Assembly (NCBI GenBank): GCA_963776055.1
Contig: CAVZLD010000015.1
Coordinates: 248,001 to 312,000, forward strand
DNA from: CAVZLD01 sp963776055
Lineage (GTDB): Bacteria; Planctomycetota; Planctomycetia; Pirellulales; Pirellulaceae
Reading direction: 5' to 3'
Length of the DNA stretch: 64,000 nucleotides
The first letter of the stretch is position 1, and every line of letters starts with the position of its first letter. The position numbers were made by a program, and so were the translations under genes. The notes beneath the pieces are model-generated. The model saw nothing but the letters and a program-made list of their open reading frames with translations. It ran no database searches and was not told where the DNA came from. Shown piece by piece: positions 10,081 through 21,500 of this stretch.

Positions 10081-11572
10081 GTGGGGAAGGAAGTCCGGAC
10101 GTTCGTTATCTTCTTGGTCGTCTTCTTGGTGGCCTACTTCATTCCCTTGGCGACGCCGACATTTGACGCAAGCGCGAATCCGGCGGGGGCCAAGACCGTT
10201 CGCGCCCTGGTAGAAGCCTTGGTGATGCTGCAGTGGTACGCTCGCAATCACACGCTGGCTTGTGTGATTCCCGCTTTGTTCATCGCGGGGGCGATCACGA
10301 CCTTTCTTTCCAAGGAGTCCGTTCTGAAGCACCTGGGGCCCAAGGCGAACAAGGTGGAGGCCTATTCGGTTGCCTCGGTCTCCGGTACGGTGCTGGCCGT
10401 CTGTTCTTGTAGTGTTCTGCCGATGTTCGCTGGGATTTACCAGGTCGGTGCCGGACTGGGGCCGGCTGCCTGTTTCTTGTATGCCGGGCCGGCGATTAAT
10501 GTCCTGGCGATCTTTTTGACGGCCCGCGTGCTGGGGTTCGAGTTAGGTGTGGCGCGAGTCATTGGCGCGATGGTCTTCGGCGTGATTATTGGCCTGATCA
10601 TGGCGATTCTCTTTCGACGCAGCGAGGAGGCGCGCAAGTCAAGCGACGATGGCCATGCCCGATCCGCCGGCCGCGAAACGTCCGCTCTGGAAAAACGCCG
10701 CTCTGCTGGCGGCCATGTTAGCCTTCCTTGTCTTCAGCGATTGGTTCAATCCGGGCGACAAGCACGTGCAGTTGGCCGACGGTACTCGTTTCGAAGCCAC
10801 GTTGCAGTATGAGACCGAGGGCGCTTACGACCTGCGACTGAAAGAGCCGGTGCTGGGGCATCAAACGGCCGAGGTCGTGCGGTTGGCGAAAACGGAGATT
10901 AGCTCCCTTGAGGACGTGGACACGTGGGTCACTCGGATTCACCATGTGCGCTGGTATCTTGCGGGAGGGATGGGACTGCTAGTTGTGCTGATGAGTTTGC
11001 TATGGCTGGATCGGCCCGACTTCCTGGAATGGATGGGAAATACGTGGATCTTCGCGAAACTCCTGATTCCGTTACTGTTTGGCGGCGTGTTTGTGGTGGG
11101 GTTTCTCGGCGCACTCGTTCCCGAACAGCAAGTCGCCGCACTGGTGGGCGACAATAGCCTTGTCTCAAACCTGATTGCGTCGATTGTCGGATGCCTGTTC
11201 TACTTTGCCACGTTGACGGAAGTTCCCATTCTCGAAGCCCTGATGAAAAATGGAATGGCATCCGGTCCGGCTCTGGCTCTGCTGCTGGCGGGGCCTGCAC
11301 TTTCGCTTCCCAGCATTCTGGTTATTCGTTCGGTGGTGGGTAACACGAAGACGATCGCCTTCGTGGTGCTGACGGTGATCATGGCCACGATGGCGGGAAT
11401 GGGATTTGGCACGCTGCATCCGGAACGCCCCGTGCCAGCTACGCCGCCGACGCAAGTGACGGCCGCCTCGGAGGATTCTCTGGCCGTTGTCGGTGTATAT
11501 TCCGTCTCGAGGGCCGGTCCGCAACCGACGGGGCAGCAATCGGCACAAGGGAAATTCCCTGTCGTCCAATAG
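10081..11572 (+). CDS. COG0701-type (YraQ-like) permease, frame change near 10640
   Basis: GTG 10081 is preceded by GGGAG and begins VGKEVRTFVIFLVVFLVAYF; ATG 10024 is an in-frame alternative. The first half shows several membrane segments with SGTVLAVCSCSVLPMFAGI and AGPAINVLAIF, the second FATLTEVPILEALM and LLLAGPALSLPSILVIRSVVG. These twin CSC/AGPA and TEVPI/AGPALSLP modules are the two halves of one COG0701 permease, often found in arsenic and metal loci. The halves are in different frames, joined near 10640 (EEARKSSD to MAMPDPPAAKRPLW). A GTG/ATG restart at 10649 making two proteins is possible but the paired repeat architecture argues for one. Probably exports a metalloid or metalloid adduct through the inner membrane. 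Confidence 0.78.
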
Positions 11573-11609
11573 TCTCCAAGGTAGTTGTGATCCGATAGGA
11601 GTCAGAAAC

Positions 11610-11855
11610 ATGACATTGATTCAAGTGTTGGGGCCCGGATGTGCGAAATGTGCGAAGCTGAAAGAGAACGCCGCGGAGGCGGTTCACGAACTGGGCATTG
11701 AGGCAACGGTGGAGAAGATCGAAGACATCAACGAGATCACTCGCTTTGGCGTGATGGTGACACCGGCACTGGTTGTGGATGGGGAAGTGAAGTTGGTAGG
11801 CCGAGTGTCTTCGCCCGCGGAGATCGCCAAGTTGCTGCGTTCCCCATCCGACTGA
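11610..11855 (+). CDS. Small thioredoxin/glutaredoxin-like protein (TM0996/MTH895 type)
   Basis: An 81-residue protein from ATG 11610 with AGGAG about eight bases upstream. MTLIQVLGPGCAKCAKLKEN carries the CxKC active site; VMVTPALVVDGEVKLVGRV contains the cis-proline (TPA) of the thioredoxin fold. This minimal redoxin type is frequently coupled to COG0701 permeases and ArsR regulators. Cytoplasmic by sequence. It likely supplies electrons or hands over a thiol-bound metalloid to the permease upstream or to the CPTC proteins downstream (inference). Confidence 0.9.
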   Translation: MTLIQVLGPGCAKCAKLKENAAEAVHELGIEATVEKIEDINEITRFGVMVTPALVVDGEVKLVGRVSSPAEIAKLLRSPSD

Positions 11856-11977
11856 AGGCGGGGCAGTGAATGATCCACGGTGACCAACAGGAGTCCGGCA
11901 ATCGTCGGCCTGTCGTTACTCTCGAAGGGCGATTGGCTGCGGCGCATTGAAGACTTCCTGGACAGGGTGAGTTTGTT

Positions 11978-12634
11978 ATGGAACTAAAACATGCTGTTGG
12001 CGTGTGTCTGATCTCGTTGTTCTCCGCAACACTGGTGATGCTGATTGCGCGATCGCTGGATTCCCAAGCGGCCGCCCGATTGGAACCGCATCTGGTCAGG
12101 ATCGTGGAAGAACTCGAATTGCTCCGCTCTTCCGCCGGCGGCCCGTTGTCGTCGGGATCAACGGCAGAGGATACGAGCATGCGTGATGGTCTGGTCGTGT
12201 ACTACTTCTACAGCAACACGCGCTGCCCCACATGCCGCTCCATCGAATCGCAATCCCACGAGACGGTTCTGACAGAGTTTGCGGAGCAGTTGGATCGTGG
12301 TGAAATCGCGTGGAAGACACTCAACTATGAGGAACCGGCCGTCGCGGACTTGGCGGCGCAATTTGAAATCCAAGTCCCGGTCGTTGTCCTTGCTCGGATG
12401 CAGAAGGGACAGATCGCTGACTGGAAGCGATTGGACGACGTTTGGGGACTGTTTGACGACGAGCCAGCATTCGCCCAATACGTCGGCGATGAAATTCGCA
12501 GCATGCTGGGGAAATCATCGGCCAACGCGCCGTGGGGACAACCGGACGAAGTCGGAACGATTCCGCTTCCCGATGGAGAAGCGGACGCGTCGATGGAGGC
12601 AACCGTGCCTCCGGATATTCCCGTTCCGGAGTGA
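11978..12634 (+). CDS. ArsF-like CPTC redox protein, membrane-anchored
   Basis: 218 residues. An N-terminal hydrophobic segment (VGVCLISLFSATLVMLIARSL) is a signal anchor. The core, YYFYSNTRCPTCRSIESQS, matches the family annotated as nitrophenyl-compound nitroreductase subunit ArsF: strand, RCPTCR motif, helix, then IAWKTLNYEEP and the conserved VPVVVLARMQKGQIADWKRLDDVW. A Pro/acidic tail (about residues 185-218) is extra. It is a paralogue of the next gene, which has only a signal peptide. ArsE and ArsF of Shewanella are reported to reduce nitro-aromatic arsenicals, and ArsG exports the product; transfer of that function here is inference. Bases 11856-11977 hold no supported gene. Confidence 0.8.
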   Translation: MELKHAVGVCLISLFSATLVMLIARSLDSQAAARLEPHLVRIVEELELLRSSAGGPLSSGSTAEDTSMRDGLVVYYFYSNTRCPTCRSIESQSHETVLTEFAEQLDRGEIAWKTLNYEEPAVADLAAQFEIQVPVVVLARMQKGQIADWKRLDDVWGLFDDEPAFAQYVGDEIRSMLGKSSANAPWGQPDEVGTIPLPDGEADASMEATVPPDIPVPE

Positions 12635-12672
12635 GGATTAGCGATTCCAGCTAACAGAAACGGAGGAGACGG

Positions 12673-13089
12673 ATGAGAAGTTGTCCACGGATCACTCTGG
12701 TGATCGCCATTGCGGGCGTCCTGCTGACCACGACAGGCTGGGCAACCGAACGGCCCGCTGATCGTGTTGTCGTGATGTACTTCCACCGAACCGAGCGTTG
12801 TCCGACCTGCCGCAAGATGGGCAGCTACACCGAGGAGGCCATCAAGAAGGGGTTCGCCCGGCAGATCGAGGAAGGTTCGGTCGAGTTCTATTACGTTGAC
12901 TTTCAAAACGCAAAGAACGCGGCGCTAGCCAAAGGGTACAAGGTGACCGGGCCAGCACTGATCATCGCGAAGATCAAGGACAACCGAGTGAACAAGTTCA
13001 CCGACCTGAAGGAGATCTGGACGAAAGTCCGTGATCAGGCAGAGTTCGTCAAGTACGTTCGCGAGGGCGTGCGACAACACTCGAAGTAG
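12673..13089 (+). CDS. ArsF-like CPTC redox protein, secreted
   Basis: 138 residues from ATG 12673 with GGAGGAG just upstream. Signal peptide MRSCPRITLVIAIAGVLL...GWATER, then the redoxin core MYFHRTERCPTCRKMGSY, VEFYYVDFQNAKNAALAKGY, VTGPALIIAKIKDN and a helical end (LKEIWTKVRDQAEFVKYV). The CPTC pair and flanking residues match the ArsF-type family. It lies 38 bases after its paralogue. Having one anchored and one free periplasmic version next to an ArsG-like permease suggests a two-step electron or metalloid relay across the envelope; that is inference. No other catalytic motif, such as a flavin site, is visible. Confidence 0.85.
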   Translation: MRSCPRITLVIAIAGVLLTTTGWATERPADRVVVMYFHRTERCPTCRKMGSYTEEAIKKGFARQIEEGSVEFYYVDFQNAKNAALAKGYKVTGPALIIAKIKDNRVNKFTDLKEIWTKVRDQAEFVKYVREGVRQHSK

Positions 13090-13185
13090 CGATCGGGTTG
13101 TTGGTGTCGTTCGCCGAGAAACCGAGCGCCATCGTACCGTCGGCCAAAACAGGGCGACGGCTGAGGTGGAAGGGGACCGGGTTTC

Positions 13186-13938
13186 ATGATGACCTATTTG
13201 ATGTACGTGGCCGCAGCGTTGTATCTCGGCGTGCTAACCTCCATCAGCCCTTGTCCCTTGGCAACCAACGTTGCCGCCATCTCCTATATCGCTCGAAGAG
13301 TCGAAAGCCCGAATCGAGTGATCCAGGCCGGGCTGCTTTACACATTGGGGCGCTGCCTGCTGTATCTGGTGCTCGCCGGCCTGCTGGCCAAGACCGCGCT
13401 GTCGATCCCTGCCGCCTCCCTTTTTCTACAGAAATACGTCCACCTGATCCTTGGCCCGATCTTCCTGTTGCTGGGAATGTTCTTGGTGGGGCTGATCACG
13501 GTGACCGCCGGCGGGACACTGGTCAGCCCGAGCATGCAGAAGCGCGTGGACGCGATGGGGGTCTGGGGAGCCTTGCTGCTGGGGGTCTTGTTTGCGATCT
13601 CCTTCTGCCCGACTTCCGCTGCTTGGTTCTTTGGCTTGTTGACGCTGACGATGGGATCAGAAGCGGGGGCCATTACGAGCGCCTTAGGGCGGATCGGTAT
13701 TACACTGCCCCACGGATCGATTCCAGGCGGAACGCTGCTGCTGCCGCTGGTTTACGGTGTAGGTACGGCGCTGCCCGTGATCTTGATTGCGTTCCTGCTG
13801 GCCTTCAGCGCGAAATCGGTCGGGAAGGCCTACAACATGTTGTCCCAACTCGAGTGGTGGGCACGGATGGCCACCGGATGGCTGTTTGTGTTGGTAGGTG
13901 CCTATTTTTCGATCAAATACGTCTTCCAGATCGCATGA
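13186..13938 (+). CDS. ArsG/CcdA-like membrane permease
   Basis: 250 residues, about seven membrane segments, starting MMTYLMYVAAALYLGVLTSISPCPLATNVAAI. The SPCPLATN motif in the first helix and SFCPTSAAWFFG in the middle helix are the paired Cys-Pro motifs of the CcdA/DsbD-like superfamily, and the overall pattern fits the family named aromatic aminobenzylarsenical efflux permease ArsG. An AAGGGG lies about a dozen bases before the start. It may export reduced aromatic arsenicals or pass electrons from cytoplasmic thioredoxin (11610) to the periplasmic CPTC proteins (11978, 12673). Both roles fit the sequence; I cannot choose from sequence alone. Last gene of the run. Confidence 0.82.
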   Translation: MMTYLMYVAAALYLGVLTSISPCPLATNVAAISYIARRVESPNRVIQAGLLYTLGRCLLYLVLAGLLAKTALSIPAASLFLQKYVHLILGPIFLLLGMFLVGLITVTAGGTLVSPSMQKRVDAMGVWGALLLGVLFAISFCPTSAAWFFGLLTLTMGSEAGAITSALGRIGITLPHGSIPGGTLLLPLVYGVGTALPVILIAFLLAFSAKSVGKAYNMLSQLEWWARMATGWLFVLVGAYFSIKYVFQIA

Positions 13939-14273
13939 CGGACGCAAGAAGATTGGCCCCGAGCACGTATGCGTAGAAATCCGACGACCACGTCGGACAC
14001 AACGTGCTTGTTCCCCTCCCTTCGCCGGCGTTCGGCGCAGCGACCAAGCGGAATGCACGATCGCGCCCCGGCAAGTGCGATGTACTCGCGGCAATGTGCG
14101 GGGTGAACTTGGCTTCGCAAGCGGAATGCACGGCCGTAACAGCGAGCGCCGCGAGGGGCCAGCATCATGAATGCCGATCAACGCGAAGTTGCATCGCGGA
14201 CGTGTCGAGGAACTGCGGATCGTGAAACGACCTGCGCGGATCCTCTCGCCGTAGAGGTGCGGACGAACCGAAC
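13939..14273. other. Intergenic, no gene seen
   Basis: Region between the ArsG-like gene and the convergent PEP-CTERM gene. Two copies of AAGCGGAATGCACG (about 14045-14058 and 14117-14130) are present in degenerate surroundings. No frame gives a recognisable protein. Confidence 0.5.
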
Positions 14274-14304
14274 GGGCCGAAACCGCTCGAAGCGGTTCCG
14301 GCCC
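14274..14304 (-). terminator. Hairpin at the 3' end of the 14338 gene
   Basis: GGGCCGAAACCGCT and AGCGGTTCCGGCCC pair around a CGA loop (14 bp with one mismatch). It lies about 34 bases past the stop of the minus-strand gene. There is no U-run, so it may be a processing or protective hairpin rather than a classic intrinsic terminator. Confidence 0.55.
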
Positions 14305-14337
14305 AACAAACTCAAGACGCCCCGCAGGCCGAGCGTT

Positions 14338-15196
14338 TCAGCGACGTCGGCGGAAACCGAGCAACAGGAACAGTCCCATCCCCAGCAGTACCGCCGAACC
14401 CGGTTCGGGCACCACGCTCAACTCGAATCCATTGATGCCCCAGATTTGATTGTGGACAGCGTCGCCCAAGGCGCCCGAGTGGGGAGCAAATTGCAGCACG
14501 ACGTCGTTCGTGCCGTCGGCGGTAAACGTCGCTTCGTAAATCGATCCGGCGCTCATCATGCCGGCAAAGTCCGTCACGAGGCCGGGCGAACCGTCCGTCT
14601 CGGAATCCGGCGTGCCCGCCGGCGTGCTGTCGGACATGTAGCCGTCCGGGAGAGAGGTGAAGTTCGCTCCACCGTCTGTCGACAACGCGACGCCGAAGTC
14701 GGCATGCACATGCTCTGTGTCCTGATGGTACGACTTCCAGGCGTACTCATTTGCGGGAAGGTCCGACAGTGTCACAGTAAGGTAAGTGGGGGTCCCCGTG
14801 GCGCCGTCCCAGTTCCCATTACCTCCGTTGCCTGTTCGCGTGTCGATTCCTAGCCAATCTGTCACGAGATTGAGATTCGTGTCGGCCCAATTCGCATCGA
14901 AGCTGGCCACCGGGTCGACCGACTGGTCGGCGCGGTCGATCATCTGTTGCACGCGTGTTGTCGGTCGTGTTGGGCCAAGCCGGCGTGACGCCCACGTTCG
15001 TTCCGAACGCTGCGTACGTTTTCGTTACGAAATCCGCCGCCGCTTCGTGGGCTGCGTCATACGCTTGGTAGCCATCATTGTTATGCGGGCCACCGTCTTG
15101 GTTCGTAGAGTTGAAATCAAGGTAAAGGTCTTGTGCCTGCCCAAGGCTGGCTGCGCTCATCAAGAGCACGACGACAGCAATCGCGCGTAGCTTCAT
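14338..15196 (-). CDS. Secreted PEP-CTERM protein of unknown function (frame change near 14955)
   Basis: Minus strand from ATG 15196: signal peptide MKLRAIAVVVLLMSAASLGQAQ, then DLYLDFNSTNQDGGPHNN, followed by a helical HEAAADFVTKTYAAFGTNVGVTPAW. Near 14955 the frame changes (TDNTR to QQMIDRADQSVD) and continues through WADTNLNLVTDWLGIDTR, a beta-rich domain with TVTLSDLPANEYAWKSYHQD, and a PEP-CTERM tail (VVPEPGSAVLLGMGLFLLLGFRRRR) to the stop at 14338. About 285 residues. The beta-rich part resembles the secreted binding or lectin-like domains common before PEP-CTERM tails, but I do not recognise the family. Probably exported and anchored. Confidence 0.72.
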
Positions 15197-15532
15197 TGGT
15201 GGGTCCTCACTGGATGTAGAGCATTTTCAAAGGCTGGGGTTGCCCCCAAAAGAAAGACTCGAAAGCAAACCCGAGCGTAACCCATTGCGCGCGAATATCA
15301 AGGGCAAGAAAGGAGGTTTGGGGCAATTGTGTCTTCTTGCTCGAGTAGGGTGACAAGAGATGTTAACGTGACACCTGGGGCAGGCTGCCTCCAAAATACT
15401 CGCGGATCTGACCGGCCCTGCTTATGATGTAGGCTCGACGCAGTGTCATGTCTCCATCGCCAGTTCTCCGCCAGAGATCGGCCGGTCCTGGTTTCGACCA
15501 TTCTGAAACCCCTTCCAAGGGTGGAGGTTGTC
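15197..15532. other. Divergent intergenic region
   Basis: About 335 bases between two divergently oriented secreted-protein genes, so promoters for both should lie here. No clear -35/-10 pair or operator is visible. A GTG at 15443 is open in the frame of the next gene. Confidence 0.45.
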
Positions 15533-18500
15533 TTGAAGTCTGCACGGATTGCCAGTTTTTCGCGCTTCATTCGCCGTCGTGGCACAAGATCTCGCATCAA
15601 GAACCGCCGTGCAAATCGTCTGTTCGCGATCGAGCCGTTGGAAGCGCGTCGGGTTCTGGATGGCCAACCGATCATCTCCGAGTTTCTGGCGGACAACGAC
15701 AACTCGCAGGCTGACGCCTTTGGTCGAGCCGAGGATTGGATTGAGATTTTCAATTCCGGGGACGAGTCGATCAATCTGCAGGGATGGTACTTGACCGACG
15801 ACGCCAGTCGACTGACGAAATGGTCGTTTCCGGCGAGGGAGCTGGCGGCCAACGAACGACTCGTGGTCTTCGCCTCGAGTTGCAGGTTTCCTGGGTTCGA
15901 CTGTGCCGACCCCAGCGTCGAGCTACACACGAATTTCCGACTCGATGCCGACGGCGGATATCTGGCGTTGGTGCAGCCCGACCAGCGGACGATTGTCAGC
16001 GAATTCGGTTCCGCGGAAGCGGACTACCCGAAACAGTTCCAGGACATTTCTTACGGAGTGCAGGAGCAGGCGGATTCGATCGACCTGGTCTCGCGAAGCT
16101 CGATCATCGAAACGTTCGTTCCTCCCAACGATTCCTGGGGAACGACTTGGACGGAAGCGGGCTTTGACTCTTCCGCGTGGGCACAAGGTCAAGGTTCGGT
16201 GGGGTACGACACAACGACCGGAGCGGCGACAACACATCAACTGCGGCTGGATTTTAACGACGATGATTCCGGCGAATCGGGGGCGGCCAATACCGAGGAG
16301 GGCTTCACCGCCTTCACCGCTGCAGACAGCGGTTCCACGGTGAATAACATTCGCGTCACGATTACGCCCATCGGTGAAGCCCGGATTGACGATCGCGATC
16401 GTTCCGAGCCGACCGACAATCCGCCGGATTTCACCTACGACCAGATTTACGACGATTTCATCTTCGCCAATCGGACGTTTGGAAGTCCCGGTTTGCGAAT
16501 CGAACTGGAAGGACTGGCCGCCAATCAGACCTACGAAACCATTTTTCGATCCTACGATGTCTCGAGCGAAGGGGCGCGAGTCTCGACTTGGACCGAGACG
16601 CTAAGTGGTCAGACGATTGTGCAGAATTTCAGTTTCGACGGATTGGAAGTACCCACCGACAACCAATCCCATTCCTTCTCGGCAACGCTCGTTTCTTCGG
16701 CGGACGGGCGGCTTGTGCTGGAGGGAGTTCGCACCGGCGGCACATCGCACGGCGTGTTCTTGAACTCACTCGAGTTGAATGCGCCGGGAATTGGGGGCGT
16801 CATTCAGTTCAACCTGCAGGATGTGATGTACGAACAGTCTTCGACCGTGTTGACTCGGATCCCATTTTCCGTGGACGAGCAAGCGCAGTACGATTCACTT
16901 GCTCTGTCCATGCAGTACGACGCGGGATTCGTCGCGTACTTGAATGGGACCGAAGTGCTGCGGCAGAATGCAGCAGGAGACCCGGGCACGCCGCCATCCT
17001 TCGATGCGACAGCCACAACGGAGCGACTCTTGTCCGAGACGCTGACGGCGCAGACTTTTGATCTGTCACAGCACATTCCGCTGCTACACCAAGGCGAAGC
17101 CAATGTTCTGGCGATTCATGGACTCAATTCGTCGATCGACGACGGCGACTTTTTGTTGCTGCCCCGTCTGACGGCCACGCTACCGGCGGGGGCGGCGCTC
17201 AAGTATTTTTCACCTGCCACGCCCGGTGCCGCAAACTCAACCGGTTACACCGGCGTCGTTCGCGATACGACGTTCAGCCACGATCGGGGCTTCTATGCCG
17301 AGCCATTGGACGTCCAGATCACAACGGACACGGTAGGGGCCACGGTTATTTACACGCTGGACGGCAGCCCCCCATCGCTGAATAACGGTGTGCAGGTGCC
17401 GGCCGTTCCTGGCCAGCCTACGGTTGCGACCGTTCCGATTTCCACGACGACGCACCTGCGTGCCGTCGCGGTCAAGGAGGATTTCGTTCCGACGAATATC
17501 GACACGCACACCTACATCTTTTTGGACGATGTGATTCGTCAGGATCCGCTCCACGATCCCAACGCGCCGGACTACCCGCTTCGATGGCAGGCAAATGCCG
17601 AGGCGGATTTTGAGATGGATCCGGAGGTGGTTGCGCAATGGGACGATAACAGTCCCACCAACGATGATTTCGGAATCCGAGAAGCGTTGACTTCGATTCC
17701 GAGCATGTCGATCGTGATGGAACATACCGACTTGTGGGGATCCAACGGCATCTACAATAACGCGACGAACCGAGGAACGGCCTGGCGGCGACCGGCATCG
17801 GTTGAGTATTTCGATCCGCTTACGGGCGAGCAATTTCAAGTCAATGTGGGCGTTCAGATGCATGGGAACGCCAGTCGCGATAACGTGCGACTGAAGAAGC
17901 ATTCGTTTCGATTGTTCTTTAAGGAAGATTATGGGCCGGGCAATCTGAACTTCCCATTGTTCGAAGATACCGACAACGAACGATTCAATACACTCGTCTT
18001 GCGAGCCCACTTCACCGATGCCTTCGCAACTCGCACTGCGACGAATCGGTACAGCCCGATGGACTCCCTGTACATGCGGGACGTATGGATGCGGAACACG
18101 CAATTGGCGATGGGTAGTCTTTCTTCACACAGCACCTATGTGCACCTGTACATCAACGGATTGTATTGGGGGCTTTACAATCCAGCCGAACGCCCGGATG
18201 ACGCGTTCATGGCACAATACATGGGCGGCGAACGGGAGGACTGGGATATCCTCAAGGACTTCAACGAACTGGATAGCGGTAACCGAACGGCCTGGAACGA
18301 AATGTTCCGTCTTGCACGGAGCTTGAATTCGGCAGGCAATCCGGAGCAGATCTATCAGCAGCTACAAGGTAACCATCCGGACGGCACGCGCGACGCCAAT
18401 TCCGCCGCGCTGTTGGATATCGACAATCTGATTGATTTCATGATCCTGCACTTCTACGCCGGCGTGGAAGATTGGCCGCATCACAACTGGTACGCGGCAC

Positions 18501-21500
18501 GCAATCGCGTCGACGCTGGATCAGGCTTCCAGTTCTTCGTATGGGATCAGGAGATTGCCTTGGATGGACGGTTCCGTGATCTCACCGGTGTCGGTACGGC
18601 CGGCGATCATCGAAATACACCTGCCGAGCTGTACCATCTGCTGCGGACGAACGTGGATTCGTTCAACTTGCGATTTGCCGATCGGGTGGCGCTTCATTTT
18701 TCCGAAGGGGGGGCGCTCAGCCTGGCGGAGAACCAGGCCCGCTGGGATCGGCAAGCCGCGGAGATCGAGGCGGCGATCATCGGCGAATCCGCTCGCTGGG
18801 GTGATGCACGCGAAGGGGAACGGATTACCGTCGATTCGGGGCAACCGTCGATCATCGTTCCGACGCTGACGGTCGATCACTGGCGAGAAGAAGTCGCCAA
18901 CGTCCGGGATAATTACATGCCGCGGGCCCATACCGAGGCCCTCGATAACTTCCGAGATGCGGGGCTGCTGACGCCGATGGCGGCACCCGAATTCAGCCCT
19001 CCTGCCGGTGTCTTGCGCGGGGGACGGAAATCATGGTGTCCGTCGACCTGACGGATGGCGTGGAGACGTCACTTGTCGCAACCGAAGCACCGGCACGAGC
19101 ATTTGTTCCTCGCGACAACAGCCTGGATGCGACGAGTCCCGGTTCCGTGCCGGCATGGGTCGATCCCGCATTCGATGACTCGGCCTGGATCAGCGGGACT
19201 GGGGGCATTGGCTTCGAATTGGGTGCCGGCAACGGGAATACGATGGGGATTGACCTGCTGAACGAAGACCTGCCCCCGAATCAGCGAATCGATCAGGACG
19301 GGGATGGTGTGCCGGATGCGGTGTCGTTCTATTCGCGGTTCACATTCACGATTGACCCTGCTTTTGCGATGGATGACGTCGAACGTCTGCTGCTGCGGAT
19401 GAAGTTCGACGACGGCTTTGTGGCTTTCCTGAATGGCACGCGCATCGTATCCGAAAATGCGCCCGATCCACTTACCTGGGATTCGCTCGCCACACGGTCC
19501 AGTGAGGCAAATCGAGTGGTGGAGTACAACGTCACGACGTCGCGAGACCTGCTCCGCCGGGGAACGAATGTCCTGGCCATTCAGGGGATCAATCGCACGG
19601 TCACCAGCAGCGATCTCTTTATCTCGCCCGAGCTGATTGCCGTGATTCGTCAGGAAGGTGCAACGGCCGATGTCTATTACACGATCGACGGCAGTGATCC
19701 CCGGGCTGCTGACGGAACAATTCGCGACTCCGCGATACTGCTCACGCAGGGCGTTCCGATCGAGGAGACCACGACTGTCACGGCGCGAGGTTTCGAGTTG
19801 GGAGTATGGGGTGCGATGCAGTCCGCCACCTATGTCGTCAATCCCGCGGGGCCCGAGAGCTTGGCAATCACGGAAGTGAATTACCATCCCCACGACGCGA
19901 CGCTGGCGGAGGTCCAGGCATTCCCTGATGTAGAAAGCGATGACTTCGAATTTGTCGAGATTTGGAACACCAGCAACACGGATAGTGTGAGTGTCGCCGG
20001 ACTTTCGCTCAGCGACGGTGTGGATTTTGATTTCCCGGATGTTTCGTTGGCTCCCCACGCCTACGCGGTTGTCGTGGCGAATCTTTCCGCATTCCGACTT
20101 CGATACGGTGACGAGATCCCCGTTTTGGGGCAGTGGACAGGTCGCCTTGCCAATGGCGGCGAAGAGATCGTCCTGTCCGACATCGACGGAAACGTGCACC
20201 TGGTGCTCGAGTACAACGACGGTGATCCCTGGCCGGAGGCAGCGGATGGCGAGGGCGGTACGCTGCAGTGGGTGTCCTCGGAGACTCCGAATGCGCGACC
20301 TGACAAATACTATCGGTGGCGAGCCAGCACAGAATTCGGGGGCTCGCCGGGGCGAGCAGGAGTAGCGGCTTGGCCGGTGCGAATCAACGAAGTCTTAACG
20401 CGCCCGGATTCCCGACTGGGCCAAGACGGCGATGCCATCGAGTTGCACAATCTGTCGGCACTTTCCGTGGACGTTGGTGGCTGGTACTTGAGTGATTCGG
20501 CCGATAACCTCCTGAAGTTTCAGATTCCCAGCGGAACCTCCATTCCCGGTGACGGGTACCTTGTCTTTACGGAAGCGGATTTCAATCCGACACCCGCTAC
20601 ACCAGCTCCGAATGATTTTGCCTTGAGTGGCACCAACGGCGACGATGTCTGGTTGGTCATCGCCGATGAAGTGGCAGGCGTTCAGGCCTTTGTCGATGAA
20701 CTGCATTTTCCTGCGGCCCAATTGGGTGCAGCTTTTGGTCGAGTCGACACGACGGCGGGAGTGTCTCGCTTGGCTCCCATGAAACAGACAACTTTTGGCA
20801 GCGAGAACGCCGAGCCGCGAACGGGCAGCGTGGTGATCAGTGAAGTTCACTACCACCCCGGTCCGCCGTCTGACGCCGCGCTTGCGATCTATCCGGAACT
20901 GACGCGGCAGGATCTGGAGTATGTCGAACTCTACAACGTCGCCACGACATCCATCGATCTCAACAACTGGCGTTTGCGGGGGGGAGTCGACTGGAACTTT
21001 GGCGAAGTCCCGCTGGAGCCGGAAGAAGCGGTCGTGTTGGTTTCGTTCGATCCCGACCGGTCGGACAATGCGACTCGCCTGGCAGCCTTTCGTGCGCATT
21101 ACGGTCTGCATGCGGAAACGATACTGCTGGGGGGATTCTCCGGGCAGTTGAGCAACAGCGACGATCGCGTCTCGTTGTTCCGCTGGGAAGCGACGCTGGG
21201 CTCTCACGTGATCGAAGATGAGGTGCTCTACGACGACTCGTCTCCCTGGCCCATCGAAGCGGATGGTTTGGGGCAGGCCTTGACACGCGCGTCCGGATCG
21301 TTGTACGGCAATGAACCTGCCAGTTGGCGGGCGGACGCTCCATCGCCCGGTCAGATGCAGTCGATGGACGCCGACTTCAACGATGATGGCACCACGGATG
21401 CGGATGACATTGACATGCTTTGTCGAGCCATCGGAACCGACGACCTGCAATTCGATTTGGATCGCGATTCGGCGGTCACGGAAAGCGATGTCTCGTTCTT

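Noticed and set aside
10600..10700. Programmed frameshift in the COG0701 permease
   Set aside because: No slippery heptamer or downstream structure seen, and many genes in the window show similar breaks, so an indel is more likely.
14274..14304. Attenuator or riboswitch
   Set aside because: It lies downstream of the stop of the minus-strand gene, so it fits a 3'-end hairpin.
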